Origin: a bacterium | GTDB taxonomy: Bacteria > Patescibacteriota > Gracilibacteria > JAUYGZ01 | Assembly: GCA_030690415.1 (NCBI GenBank) | Contig: JAUYGZ010000019.1 | Span: forward strand, 1-64,000 | DNA: 64,000 nucleotides | Direction: 5' to 3' | Part shown: positions 51,261 through 58,770 of the stretch, piece after piece | How positions within the stretch are numbered: the stretch's first letter is position 1 | How the letters are laid out: each line of letters begins with the position of its first letter | Notes under the pieces: model-generated | The model's database searches: none | Told to the model about the DNA's origin: nothing | What the model saw: the letters and a program-made list of their open reading frames with translations, nothing else | Made by a program: the position numbers and the translations under genes

Positions 51261-51570
51261 TGCGATCAAGAGAATGATATCTCTTTTTCGCCAAAAGAAT
51301 AAATCTACCTGGAGTTTTTTGTGTCTTCTTGATGAACCCATACAAAAGAACAATCGTACTGTTGCAGAAGCAATAAATAATTCTCACTTCCCTTTTACCT
51401 CTCACCCTTAATTCAAAAAGATCAGTACTGATTTTTTTGCTATGGTGCATGCCGAGTTGATTCCCAAATCTCTCCAAAAGATCCAAAGTTCGTAAAATCT
51501 TTGCAATCGTTGGCTTATCCAGACCAGAGATGAAGTCTTCTAACCTATGATCATAAAATCGAATTTCCAT
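51256..51570 (-). CDS. HigB/RelE-superfamily toxin (phage gp49-like)
   Basis: 104 residues. The pattern EIRFYDHRLEDFISGLDKPTIAKILRTLDLLERFG..LGMHHSKKISTDLFELRVRGKREVRIIYCF...IVLLYGFIKKTQKTP matches the gp49-like HigB group. Such toxins cleave mRNA on the ribosome. First gene of a higB-higA operon; higA starts 24 bp downstream. Confidence 0.9.
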   Translation of the reverse strand: MEIRFYDHRLEDFISGLDKPTIAKILRTLDLLERFGNQLGMHHSKKISTDLFELRVRGKREVRIIYCFCNSTIVLLYGFIKKTQKTPGRFILLAKKRYHSLDRI

Positions 51571-51654
51571 AGCTCTTGATTGTGTCCTTACCCAGAAACA
51601 GTCCTTTCAGACTGAAGCACATTTGATCATATAGAAAATTTCTCCAATGAGGAA

Positions 51655-51766
51655 GGCTTCGGTGTCTGATTCCATTGTGCTTTCAAGAAACCATTGTATT
51701 CAGCGGGACCTTTTCCAAAGAATAAAAGAATCATTTCTAACCTATTTTTGGGATGGGGTGGAGTAG
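51655..51766 (+). pseudogene. decayed 3' end of a second mazF
   Basis: Not in the ORF track. The last 14 codons read KESFLTYFWDGVE-stop, against KESFQTYFWDGVG-stop in the intact mazF at 50584. Similarity with small gaps extends about 70 bp further upstream. The remnant and the intact mazF bracket the higBA operon. Confidence 0.75.
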
Positions 51767-51896
51767 CTATTTAAGGAACCGGATACTCTGCACCAGCTCC
51801 TCAAATTGTTCTTTTATATCCGGCAGCCATAACCTGTCCGACGGATAGCCAAACCAGGCTGAAACTGAGAATGAGAACGAGGAGAGATTTTTTCAT
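51767..51896 (-). pseudogene. frameshifted remnant of an SLH-domain secreted protein
   Basis: Not in the ORF track. From ATG at 51896 the minus strand reads a good signal peptide, MKKSLLVLILSFSLVWLSVG, then QVMAAGYKRTI-stop. Shifting frame at the GCC GGA junction gives PDIKEQFEELVQSIRFLK-stop, which matches the start of an SLH repeat (FPDv....eaI.yL). Hence a truncated and frameshifted SLH gene. The 51571-51936 gap holds only this and the mazF remnant. Confidence 0.72.
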
Positions 51897-51936
51897 GGGA
51901 AAAATGAATAATACAAATAAAGACTACATTGACTTT

Positions 51937-52965
51937 CTAAAACGGCAATCTGCTGTCACCACCCTGCATGGCTCTCGCAGTCGACTCATACACTTTCACG
52001 AGCTCCTCTTCATCAGCCCCCCTCAGCTGATACCCCTCCATGAGGACCGACATCATACAGGAAGCCAATGCTAAGGATTCTTCTCCCGGGTTCAGACCAT
52101 CGAGGGGGAAATACCGCTCCGCAACCGCACGAAAACCGTCTATGTCAGCCTTCTTGGCCAAATCAAAGCCCTCATCAACCATTTGCTCAAACTGCTCTGA
52201 TCCCCAAAGCTTCAGCAGTTCCTTCTCGAAAAGATGTGCCCTTACTTCACCTTTCATATACTGATCCCTATCCCGCGAGTCCTCACCATGGTTGAGCTGA
52301 TCATCCACATGAGAGAGTTCATGGGAAAGCATAATCCCAAGCCACTCGAGACAGGTAAAGGTCTCAGCCAGCCGAACCGTCTTTCCTCCAGGCTCCGTCA
52401 GAATTGATGACGGCATCGACTGAGCATACTGAGGAGACATGAAAACGATTTCAAAACCTATTGGATTCTTCAAAAAACGCATTGATTCTTCAGGATCCTG
52501 CATCAGAAGTTGAGTGACCTGTGGACCCACCGCAATCGGATACACCGCGTTTTGCTCTGTAAAAGCTTTTAATTGAGCCACCCGGGGATGACTATCCTCA
52601 AACCGATCAAGTGCTCTCATCGTGATTTGCTTCCACACCTCCTGATTTTCCATCATACCCTCGATATCAGACTTCTGGGATGGGGAAAAACGGACAGGAT
52701 GAAAATCAACCCGTCCTGGTCTCGAAAGCACTTCATACACCTCATTGCCGCCCACACCAAGACCGACAGCACCAAGTGCGGTCGCTAACAACTTCAAAGC
52801 ATGACGACGGGTAACCCCCTGCTGCTGTCTCAAGAGCTCCTGATCCCGAGACTTAAGCCCCTTTTTGCCTCGCTCTAATTCCTTGGACGTAAGTCCAGCA
52901 ATCTGCTCTCGAGCGGACCTTACTTTTTCTCCACCGGTAAAGAAATTTTTGAGAGATGAAAACAT
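51937..52965 (-). CDS. putative secreted zinc metalloprotease (HELSH)
   Basis: 342 residues. After about 50 charged residues comes VTRRHALKLLATALGAVGLGVGG, a twin-arginine-like export signal or membrane anchor. The main domain holds LGIMLSHELSHVDDQLNHG, an HExxH zinc motif with HVDD following, and a downstream Glu in KGEVRAHLFEKELL that could be the third ligand. The family is not recognised. Mostly helical and acidic. No Tat genes are in the window, so the export route is uncertain. Confidence 0.65.
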   Translation of the reverse strand: MFSSLKNFFTGGEKVRSAREQIAGLTSKELERGKKGLKSRDQELLRQQQGVTRRHALKLLATALGAVGLGVGGNEVYEVLSRPGRVDFHPVRFSPSQKSDIEGMMENQEVWKQITMRALDRFEDSHPRVAQLKAFTEQNAVYPIAVGPQVTQLLMQDPEESMRFLKNPIGFEIVFMSPQYAQSMPSSILTEPGGKTVRLAETFTCLEWLGIMLSHELSHVDDQLNHGEDSRDRDQYMKGEVRAHLFEKELLKLWGSEQFEQMVDEGFDLAKKADIDGFRAVAERYFPLDGLNPGEESLALASCMMSVLMEGYQLRGADEEELVKVYESTARAMQGGDSRLPF

Positions 52966-53028
52966 GATGTGAGATTATAAATTAAATAGGAACAAACAAA
53001 ACGTAAAAAAAGAAATTATGACCGACCG

Positions 53029-53047
53029 GCAGGACCAGTGGTCCTGC
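53029..53047 (-). terminator. hairpin after lipoprotein gene, probable terminator
   Basis: GCAGGACC-AGT-GGTCCTGC, extended by partly complementary CCGGCC/CCGGTC flanks. On the minus strand a T-rich run (TTCTTTTTTT) follows about 15 nt later. Confidence 0.55.
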
Positions 53048-53073
53048 GCGGCCGGCTTGCGGGTTTCGGGACA

Positions 53074-53628
53074 TTAGGACTCGAAGCTGGGGCCAAGAAT
53101 AACCCCATTGGCGCTCTGGAAATACCAACCATTAGATAGGTTAGTAAACCAGAGCCCCTCTTCCGAAATCTCGACCTGAAAAAACAAATTGGCTCCACCA
53201 CCACCAGTCGTGCTAGTGTCATAATAGAACCAGATCTCAACAGATCCCCCCGGCTGGATATTCAAGGGAGAGACTAGAGAGATCCTGAGTGGGACAGTGG
53301 AGTCTGGGGCAACTGCGTCTGAGCGGGTATAAGCAATCGTGCTCACCCCATCCAACTCCAGTCTGAACGAGTTGTCCGAGACCCCGGGCTGAACAGCCCA
53401 GGAGCCGGTTGTCCGAATCTCGAGCGAGTCGAGCTGTACCAGCGTGGAGGAGAGGTTCTCAACCCGCAGCTTGAGAACAAGCTGCTCGCTCTGGGTCACA
53501 AGGGTACCAAACCCAGCGGTAACCGGAGTCACGGACAGCTGGGGAAGTTGGGGGTAGTGGTTCGATCCTGTATTGTCACAGGATGCAAGCATCACTGCGA
53601 CAAACAAGAAACAAACTGTGCGGACCAT
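53074..53628 (-). CDS. putative lipoprotein, unknown
   Basis: About 184 residues from MVRTVCFLFVAVMLASC (53628), where VMLASC is a lipobox (lipidated Cys17). A GGAGGG Shine-Dalgarno sits 6 nt before this ATG, which is rare in this window, so the track's start at 53808 is rejected. The mature part is beta-rich (LRVENLSSTLVQLDSLEIRTTG...GGSVEIWFYYDTSTTGGGGANLFF) and resembles an Ig-like or DUF-type sandwich. Its GC-richer sequence and strong ribosome site suggest acquisition from elsewhere. Confidence 0.68.
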   Translation of the reverse strand: MVRTVCFLFVAVMLASCDNTGSNHYPQLPQLSVTPVTAGFGTLVTQSEQLVLKLRVENLSSTLVQLDSLEIRTTGSWAVQPGVSDNSFRLELDGVSTIAYTRSDAVAPDSTVPLRISLVSPLNIQPGGSVEIWFYYDTSTTGGGGANLFFQVEISEEGLWFTNLSNGWYFQSANGVILGPSFES

Positions 53629-53898
53629 TGAAGCCCTCCATCCGTCTTCACTGCAGTCCAGAATAAAAACAACTCCAGCCACAAGCTGAAGTCGTCGCTG
53701 CAGGAAGCGGAAAACGAAGAAGAATTTTCTTCCCTTTCCGCTTCCCACAACACTAAAACGTCTCGAAACCCATAAATGGGTCGATCTTCTTTCAAGGATC
53801 AGTCCCAAAACAGCGACATGATATAATCAATTTTACATTTCGTCAAGCAAAAATCACCAATCCCCCCCTTCCGTTACCTTTGTTATCTTTAACACGGT

Positions 53899-54312
53899 TT
53901 AACCATCAACCTCATAAACCGTCATCATCGGCTCTTCATCCGTATGAGCCAAATAATCTCTCAAAACGGCATTCATCTGAGAGTGCATATGTGACACAAG
54001 TTTTCGATTGATTTGAAAACTCATATTTCGACCATACTGTCCCGACTTCAGATCAATAAGAAGGGGAATATATTCACGATCTCCAAGGATACCCAGAAGA
54101 TACCTGCCCTTTACCTGGCGAACACAAATACGCAGTTTCACAGTCTTGACTCGAATCTCAGCAATAGTCTGGGTCTTCAAGAAAGATTCCCCACCTCTGA
54201 GACCATTCAGAATAAAATCGTGAATATCCTCAACAACATCCTGCTCATAAAAATACCTCTTAAACTTTTTCAGTTGCTTCCTAAAACTACGCGTAACCAG
54301 GATATACTTCAT
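53899..54312 (-). CDS. RelE/ParE-like toxin, long form
   Basis: 137 residues. MKYILVTRSFRKQLKKFKRYFYEQDVVEDIHDFI and AEIRVKTVKLRICVRQVKGRYLLGILGDREYIPLLIDLKSGQYG follow the RelE-fold pattern (basic helix pair, then the strand set carrying Arg/Tyr). The C-terminal 45 residues are extra. The start overlaps the antitoxin stop (ATGA). Confidence 0.75.
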   Translation of the reverse strand: MKYILVTRSFRKQLKKFKRYFYEQDVVEDIHDFILNGLRGGESFLKTQTIAEIRVKTVKLRICVRQVKGRYLLGILGDREYIPLLIDLKSGQYGRNMSFQINRKLVSHMHSQMNAVLRDYLAHTDEEPMMTVYEVDG

Positions 54313-54617
54313 GAAATCCGAACAGTGTTTTTGTAAATCCGCTTGGGATGATACTGCTGAGCAACACGATTCAACAGTGACTGGGTTTCTTCTGACTGAA
54401 GTGCCTGTCGGGCATGAGCCACAAATTCAGAGTCCAAATCAAAACGAAGCTGAATATCCCCCGAAACCCAGCCTGCCAGAAGATGCGTCACAACCGTACC
54501 ATAGCTCAAACCAACACTATCACAGGCCTTAACAACCTGATCCTTAAATAAATCAGATATCCGAACGCTGGGCAAAGCCTGATCTTTCCGGGAACGAGAT
54601 GACGAAGATGTTTTCAT
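54309..54617 (-). CDS. antitoxin of RelE-like toxin (ribbon-helix-helix-like)
   Basis: 102 residues. PSVRISDLFKDQVVKACDSVGLSYGTVVTHLLAGWVSGDI fits a RelB/ParD-like RHH fold. The C-terminal half (EFVAHARQALQSEETQSLLNRVAQQYHPKRI) probably wraps the toxin. A perfect palindrome overlaps its promoter at 54646-54662. Confidence 0.8.
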   Translation of the reverse strand: MKTSSSSRSRKDQALPSVRISDLFKDQVVKACDSVGLSYGTVVTHLLAGWVSGDIQLRFDLDSEFVAHARQALQSEETQSLLNRVAQQYHPKRIYKNTVRIS

Positions 54618-54625
54618 ACAAGGGA

Positions 54626-54662
54626 ATCATAATGTCCTCACAATTGTATCACAATGTGATAC
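54626..54662 (-). promoter_or_regulatory. promoter and operator of the RelBE-like locus
   Basis: Minus strand TTGTGA, 17-nt spacer, TATGAT. The -35 overlaps the perfect palindrome GTATCACA-A-TGTGATAC (54646-54662). Binding there would block transcription, as expected for antitoxin autorepression. Confidence 0.7.
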
Positions 54663-54804
54663 GTTCCGAAAGCGATTTTCTTCCAAGAAGAAATAATCAA
54701 TCCTTCATTCTGTCAACCAATAATCCCCCATTCCTCCACTTCTCACTCCCCCTTTCGCCATCTGACAAATCAGGATAAGATGAGTAAAGCTTCTAACCCT
54801 CCCC

Positions 54805-57435
54805 ATGAAAAAATTCTTCTCTCAAATCATCCTTATCGTCCTTATCATCTTTATCGTGCTTCCGAAAGCCAGCGCAGCTGGCTTCATTGACGTCTCCTCC
54901 GACCACGAATACACCACTGACATTCAGTACCTGAAAGACAACAACATCGTCCAGGGCTACGAAGTGGAGATCAACGGAGAAATCGTCCAACAATTCCGTG
55001 CCGACTACGAGCTCAACCGCGCCGAACTGGTCAAAATCATGGTGGAAGCCCGGTACACGGATGAAGAAATCAACTCCTGCTGGAGTGACAAAGACCTTAA
55101 AAACTGGGACTTCATGTACTTTCCCGATATCGAAATGGATGCCTGGTTCGCCAAATATGTGTGCTTAGCCGTGGAGAAAAACATCATTGACGGCTATCCC
55201 GACGGTACCTTCAAACCCAGTGAAGCCGTCAACTTCGCAGAAGCAGCCAAAATCATCGTCACCGCCATCGGGCTCCAGAGGACATCTGAAAGCGTTGATG
55301 CCTGGTTTCATCCTTTTGTCAGGGCACTTGCGAACCGGATGGGGATCCCACCCAGCGTCAGAAGCTACGCAAAGCTCATCACCCGTGGAGAAATGGCTCG
55401 CATGATCCACGCCGGCCAGACAACTGTGGACGAACCATCACTCACAATGGCCACCCTGGAAACCCGCTCATCACTGAATACTGAACTTCCTCAGATCGAT
55501 TCTTGTGACGCGCTCATCGAAAAACTCCAACTGGATCAAGACACAGACAATGCGCTCATCAAAACCCAGCTTGACCGAATGGAAGAATCCGGAACCACCA
55601 CAGGTGAAGGTGCTATAGCTCCAACAGCTGTCCCCGAATCATCCGCGGGAGCAGACTTGTCTGCAGACGACTATTCCCAAACCAATGTTCAGGTTGCCGG
55701 GGTGGATGAAGCTGACATCGTCAAAAACGACGGCAAATACATTTATCTGATCAAAGGAAAAACCATCCGAATTGTCGATGCCTATCCGGGAACACAAATG
55801 GAAGAAATCGCCCAAATTGAGCTGGATGACGCGGATTTTAATCCACAGGAAATCTACATCGACGAAGACCAATTGGTCATCATCGGACAGGTCTATCACT
55901 ACCGTAGCTACCCTGGGCCCTTCCCCTTCGAACCCCTCATGGACAGCAGTCAACCAGAAATGGAACGCATGGCTATCTGGCCCGGCCCCTCCTTCGATCA
56001 AACCCGTATGAAAGTCTATATCTATGATATTTCAGACCGGTCAAATCCCACGCGACAGCGCAGCATCGAGATCGAGGGAAACTACATCAATTCACGGAAA
56101 GTCGACAAAAACGTCTACTTCGTCCTGAACCAATGGATCCCTTATTACACCATTCTGGAAGGAGAACTGGCGGATATCATGCTCCCTCACTACAAAGACA
56201 GTGCGAGAGGCGACACGGAAGAGCCTTTTGTTCGCTGTATGGATGTCCAGTACTTCCCGGATCTGCAGGACCGCAATTATATGATCGTGGCAGGACTGAA
56301 CATCGAGGATCTTGATTCCAGGCTCAACCGGAAGATCTTGCTGGGATCGACACAGGATATCTATGCATCACGAAATAGTCTTTACGTCGCTTCACCCCAC
56401 TATCGCCAGGTGGAACGACGCAGCGGAAGAGACATTTCTTACATCAGCGAAGAAATCACCCGCGTTTACCGATTCCTCCTCAGCAACGATGAGATCGAAT
56501 ACCAGAATCAGGGCATCGTCGGCGGTACGATCCTGAACCAGTTTTCCATGGACGAGTCCGGCAACACATTCCGTATCGCCACCACCAGAGACCGCTATGA
56601 TTCGAGCACCGGAAGCCAGACCGACAACAACATCTACGTCCTCAACCGCGACACCATGAATATCCTCGGACAAGTTCAGCAGATCGCTCCGGACGAGCGC
56701 ATCAAATCCGTTCGATTCGTGGGGAGCCGGGCATACCTGGTCACCTTCAAGAATATTGATCCCCTCTTCGTCATCGACCTGTCGGACGCCCTCAACCCTA
56801 AAATCCTCGGCGAGCTCAAGGTCCCTGGCTGGAGCGACTACCTTCACCCCTATGACGAAACACACCTCATCGGATTCGGACGAGAAGTGGATCCTTCAGC
56901 GGAAAATGCCGAATTCCTCACTCCTGACCTTCTCATGGGCATGAAACTCTCGATTTTTGATGTCAGCGACGTCAGCAAGCCAGTCGAGATGTTTAAACAA
57001 GTCATCGGTCAGCGTGGCACGACGAGCGAACTACTCAGCAACCACAAAGCCCTGCTTTTCGATAAGGAAAAGAAACTGTTGGCATTCCCCATCACCATTA
57101 CGGCGCTCAAAGATACCACTTCAAAACCTGATTACGACAACATCACCACCATTTTCCAGGGCGGAATAGTCTACAGCGTGGACCTGACAAATGGCTTCAG
57201 GGAGCACGGTAAAGTCACGCACTACACCGACGACAGCGTTTTCGAAGGGTCAGGAGAGTACTTCTATCCCCCTGACATGGAGCGCGTCATCCAGCGCCTC
57301 CTCTACATAGGCGAATACCTCTACTCCGTCTCACCCGGCTACGTCCGTTCTTACAATCTGGCCAATGTGAACGCGCTCAATTTCGTAAAGCTCACGGGGT
57401 CGCAGCAGGATGATGTGGATTATTTGCCGGAGTAG
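54805..57435 (+). CDS. secreted SLH-domain protein with beta-propeller domain
   Basis: 876 residues. A signal peptide (MKKFFSQIILIVLIIFIVLPKASA) precedes AGFIDVSSDHEYTTDIQYL. Three SLH repeats (about 25-205; YPDGTFKPSEAVNFAEA). A linker follows, then the secreted beta-propeller domain (about 290-870), opening TNVQVAGVDEADIVKNDGKYIYLIKGKTIRIVDAYPG, the hallmark of the Beta_propel (C-terminal) family. Internal repeats such as DLSDALNPKILGELKVPGWSDYLHPYDETHLIGFG are propeller blades. Function of the family is unknown. A strong terminator follows. Confidence 0.93.
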   Translation: MKKFFSQIILIVLIIFIVLPKASAAGFIDVSSDHEYTTDIQYLKDNNIVQGYEVEINGEIVQQFRADYELNRAELVKIMVEARYTDEEINSCWSDKDLKNWDFMYFPDIEMDAWFAKYVCLAVEKNIIDGYPDGTFKPSEAVNFAEAAKIIVTAIGLQRTSESVDAWFHPFVRALANRMGIPPSVRSYAKLITRGEMARMIHAGQTTVDEPSLTMATLETRSSLNTELPQIDSCDALIEKLQLDQDTDNALIKTQLDRMEESGTTTGEGAIAPTAVPESSAGADLSADDYSQTNVQVAGVDEADIVKNDGKYIYLIKGKTIRIVDAYPGTQMEEIAQIELDDADFNPQEIYIDEDQLVIIGQVYHYRSYPGPFPFEPLMDSSQPEMERMAIWPGPSFDQTRMKVYIYDISDRSNPTRQRSIEIEGNYINSRKVDKNVYFVLNQWIPYYTILEGELADIMLPHYKDSARGDTEEPFVRCMDVQYFPDLQDRNYMIVAGLNIEDLDSRLNRKILLGSTQDIYASRNSLYVASPHYRQVERRSGRDISYISEEITRVYRFLLSNDEIEYQNQGIVGGTILNQFSMDESGNTFRIATTRDRYDSSTGSQTDNNIYVLNRDTMNILGQVQQIAPDERIKSVRFVGSRAYLVTFKNIDPLFVIDLSDALNPKILGELKVPGWSDYLHPYDETHLIGFGREVDPSAENAEFLTPDLLMGMKLSIFDVSDVSKPVEMFKQVIGQRGTTSELLSNHKALLFDKEKKLLAFPITITALKDTTSKPDYDNITTIFQGGIVYSVDLTNGFREHGKVTHYTDDSVFEGSGEYFYPPDMERVIQRLLYIGEYLYSVSPGYVRSYNLANVNALNFVKLTGSQQDDVDYLPE

Positions 57436-57460
57436 TTGGAGTCTTACGCAGTCTGATCTG

Positions 57461-57486
57461 AAGCGGAGGTGCAAGCCTCCGCTTTT
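57461..57486 (+). terminator. rho-independent terminator after beta-propeller gene
   Basis: AAGCGGAGG-TGCAAG-CCTCCGCTTTT, 25 bp after the stop. Confidence 0.88.
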
Positions 57487-57631
57487 CGGATTATGCACTC
57501 AGCAAAAGCTCTTCACTCGACACCATCCCACTTGCTACAATCAAGATATTATTTTCTAATACACGCGATCCGAATACACCTCGGACAGATATGCCCGACT
57601 GATGCTTTTACATCCGAATCTACGAATGATA

Positions 57632-57782
57632 CATCGGAACCCCTAGCCCCTTCCTCCATTCGGCGGACGCAGTAAAAGGGGAAGTCTCCCGATCCGCCGC
57701 GGCGGACGGGAAGACCCATACAAAGAGAAAGCATACTTACGCACTGTTTTTTCCCAGGAAAGATGCCCCATCTTTCTTCCCC
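57632..57782. repeat. dispersed element related to 39643-39788
   Basis: Starts TCGGAACCCCTAGCCCCTT and ends in a 27-nt block identical to 39736-39762 (contains GAAAGATG-CCC-CATCTTTC). It has AAAAGGGGAAG and a TCCGCCGCGGCGGA palindrome inside. Nearby flanks resemble sequence before the second 179-bp repeat, as if the element had inserted there. Confidence 0.75.
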
Positions 57783-57806
57783 CCTTCACCCCCTGCCCAT
57801 ATAAGC

Positions 57807-57985
57807 CTCATTGCCCCGGGGTCTGGGGGCTTCAACCGTCTCGTGGTGAGTGTGCTTCCTGCAGGTTATGGTGGGGAGGAAGGTGGAGTAGAGCGGAAGG
57901 TGCTGAAATAAGGATCAATGGTCAATACGGTTTTGAAGCCCCCAGCGCTTCTTTGTTACTTTCTTGGCGGCAAGAAAGTAAAGAA
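57807..57985. repeat. 179-bp direct repeat, copy 1
   Basis: About 90 percent alike copy 2 by eye. Near-terminal inverted repeats CTGGGGGCTTCAA..CCGT / ACGGTTTTGAAGCCCCCAG, then a TTTGTTACTTTCTTGgCGgCAAGAAAGTAA hairpin. No ORF. It precedes a signal-peptide gene, as does copy 2. The 57487-58056 gap holds only these elements. Confidence 0.9.
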
Positions 57986-58056
57986 ACAGAAACAAAAACA
58001 TGAACCAAAAACATGAACCAAAAAAAGAAAGCACCTTATTTCCTCACCACACAATC

Positions 58057-58452
58057 ATGAAAAAAATCACCTTCCCCTTCCTTTTTGCATTTTGCATTTT
58101 CAATTTTACATTCGCCGCCTCAGCGGCAACCTTCCCCGACCTCCGCTCCCCTGTCCTCATCGAAGCCGACCTCAACAATGCGGGAGGAGAGTTCCATTCC
58201 GGCCGGAGTGACCAGCAGCTGCGTATCCTGGGTGATGTCATAGCTCTGGTGACTTTCTGGGAAAGAACACCCCTCAATACGGAACGGGAAAATGACGATA
58301 TGGTCAACAGACCCTCCGAGATCATCTACGAGGATTTTCGGAAGTACGTCATCACCCCTCCGGGCGACAAGCAGCTCCCCGACGCGGGCCATATGTGGAG
58401 AGAAGTCCATCCCTCCACCGGAAGACCGCTGCTGGAAAGTATTTTGAAATGA
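58057..58452 (+). CDS. short secreted protein, probable degenerate SLH-family remnant
   Basis: From MKKITFPFLFAFCIFNFTFAASA (58057; the track start at 58000 is too early) a signal peptide leads into ATFPDLRSP. The opening resembles the neighbour at 58771 in both DNA and protein (FAFCIF..FTFxASAA.F.D.RS), but no complete SLH repeat follows; the rest (GRSDQQLRILGDVIALVTFWERTPLN) is unfamiliar. About 131 residues. It may be the decayed first copy of a duplicated repeat-plus-gene unit, or a small secreted protein in its own right. Confidence 0.6.
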   Translation: MKKITFPFLFAFCIFNFTFAASAATFPDLRSPVLIEADLNNAGGEFHSGRSDQQLRILGDVIALVTFWERTPLNTERENDDMVNRPSEIIYEDFRKYVITPPGDKQLPDAGHMWREVHPSTGRPLLESILK

Positions 58453-58545
58453 AAAAATTCCCTTCCCATCTCCTCACTGTCTTGCTACATTCAAATATTC
58501 TTTTCTCATATTCATTCTTTTTTTTCCTCCCCATGCTTACTTACG

Positions 58546-58723
58546 CTCATTGCCCCGGGGTCTGGGGGCTTCAACCGTCTCGTGGTGAGTGTGCTTCCTG
58601 CTGGTTATGGCAAGGAGGAAGGTGGAGTTGAGCGGAAGGTGCTGATATAAGAATAAATGATCAATACGGTTTTGAAGCCCCAGCGCTTCTTTGTTACTTT
58701 CTTGTCGCCAAGAAAGTAAAGAA
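58546..58723. repeat. 179-bp direct repeat, copy 2
   Basis: Same layout as copy 1 at 57807, including the GGGGGCTTCAA / TTGAAGCCCC arms and the terminal CTTTCTTGTCGCCAAGAAAG hairpin. It fills the 58453-58770 gap upstream of the SLH gene; no ORF seen. Confidence 0.9.
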
Positions 58724-58770
58724 GCCAAAAAGAAGAAAGTAAAAACACTATCCCCTCACCCCCACTCCCC

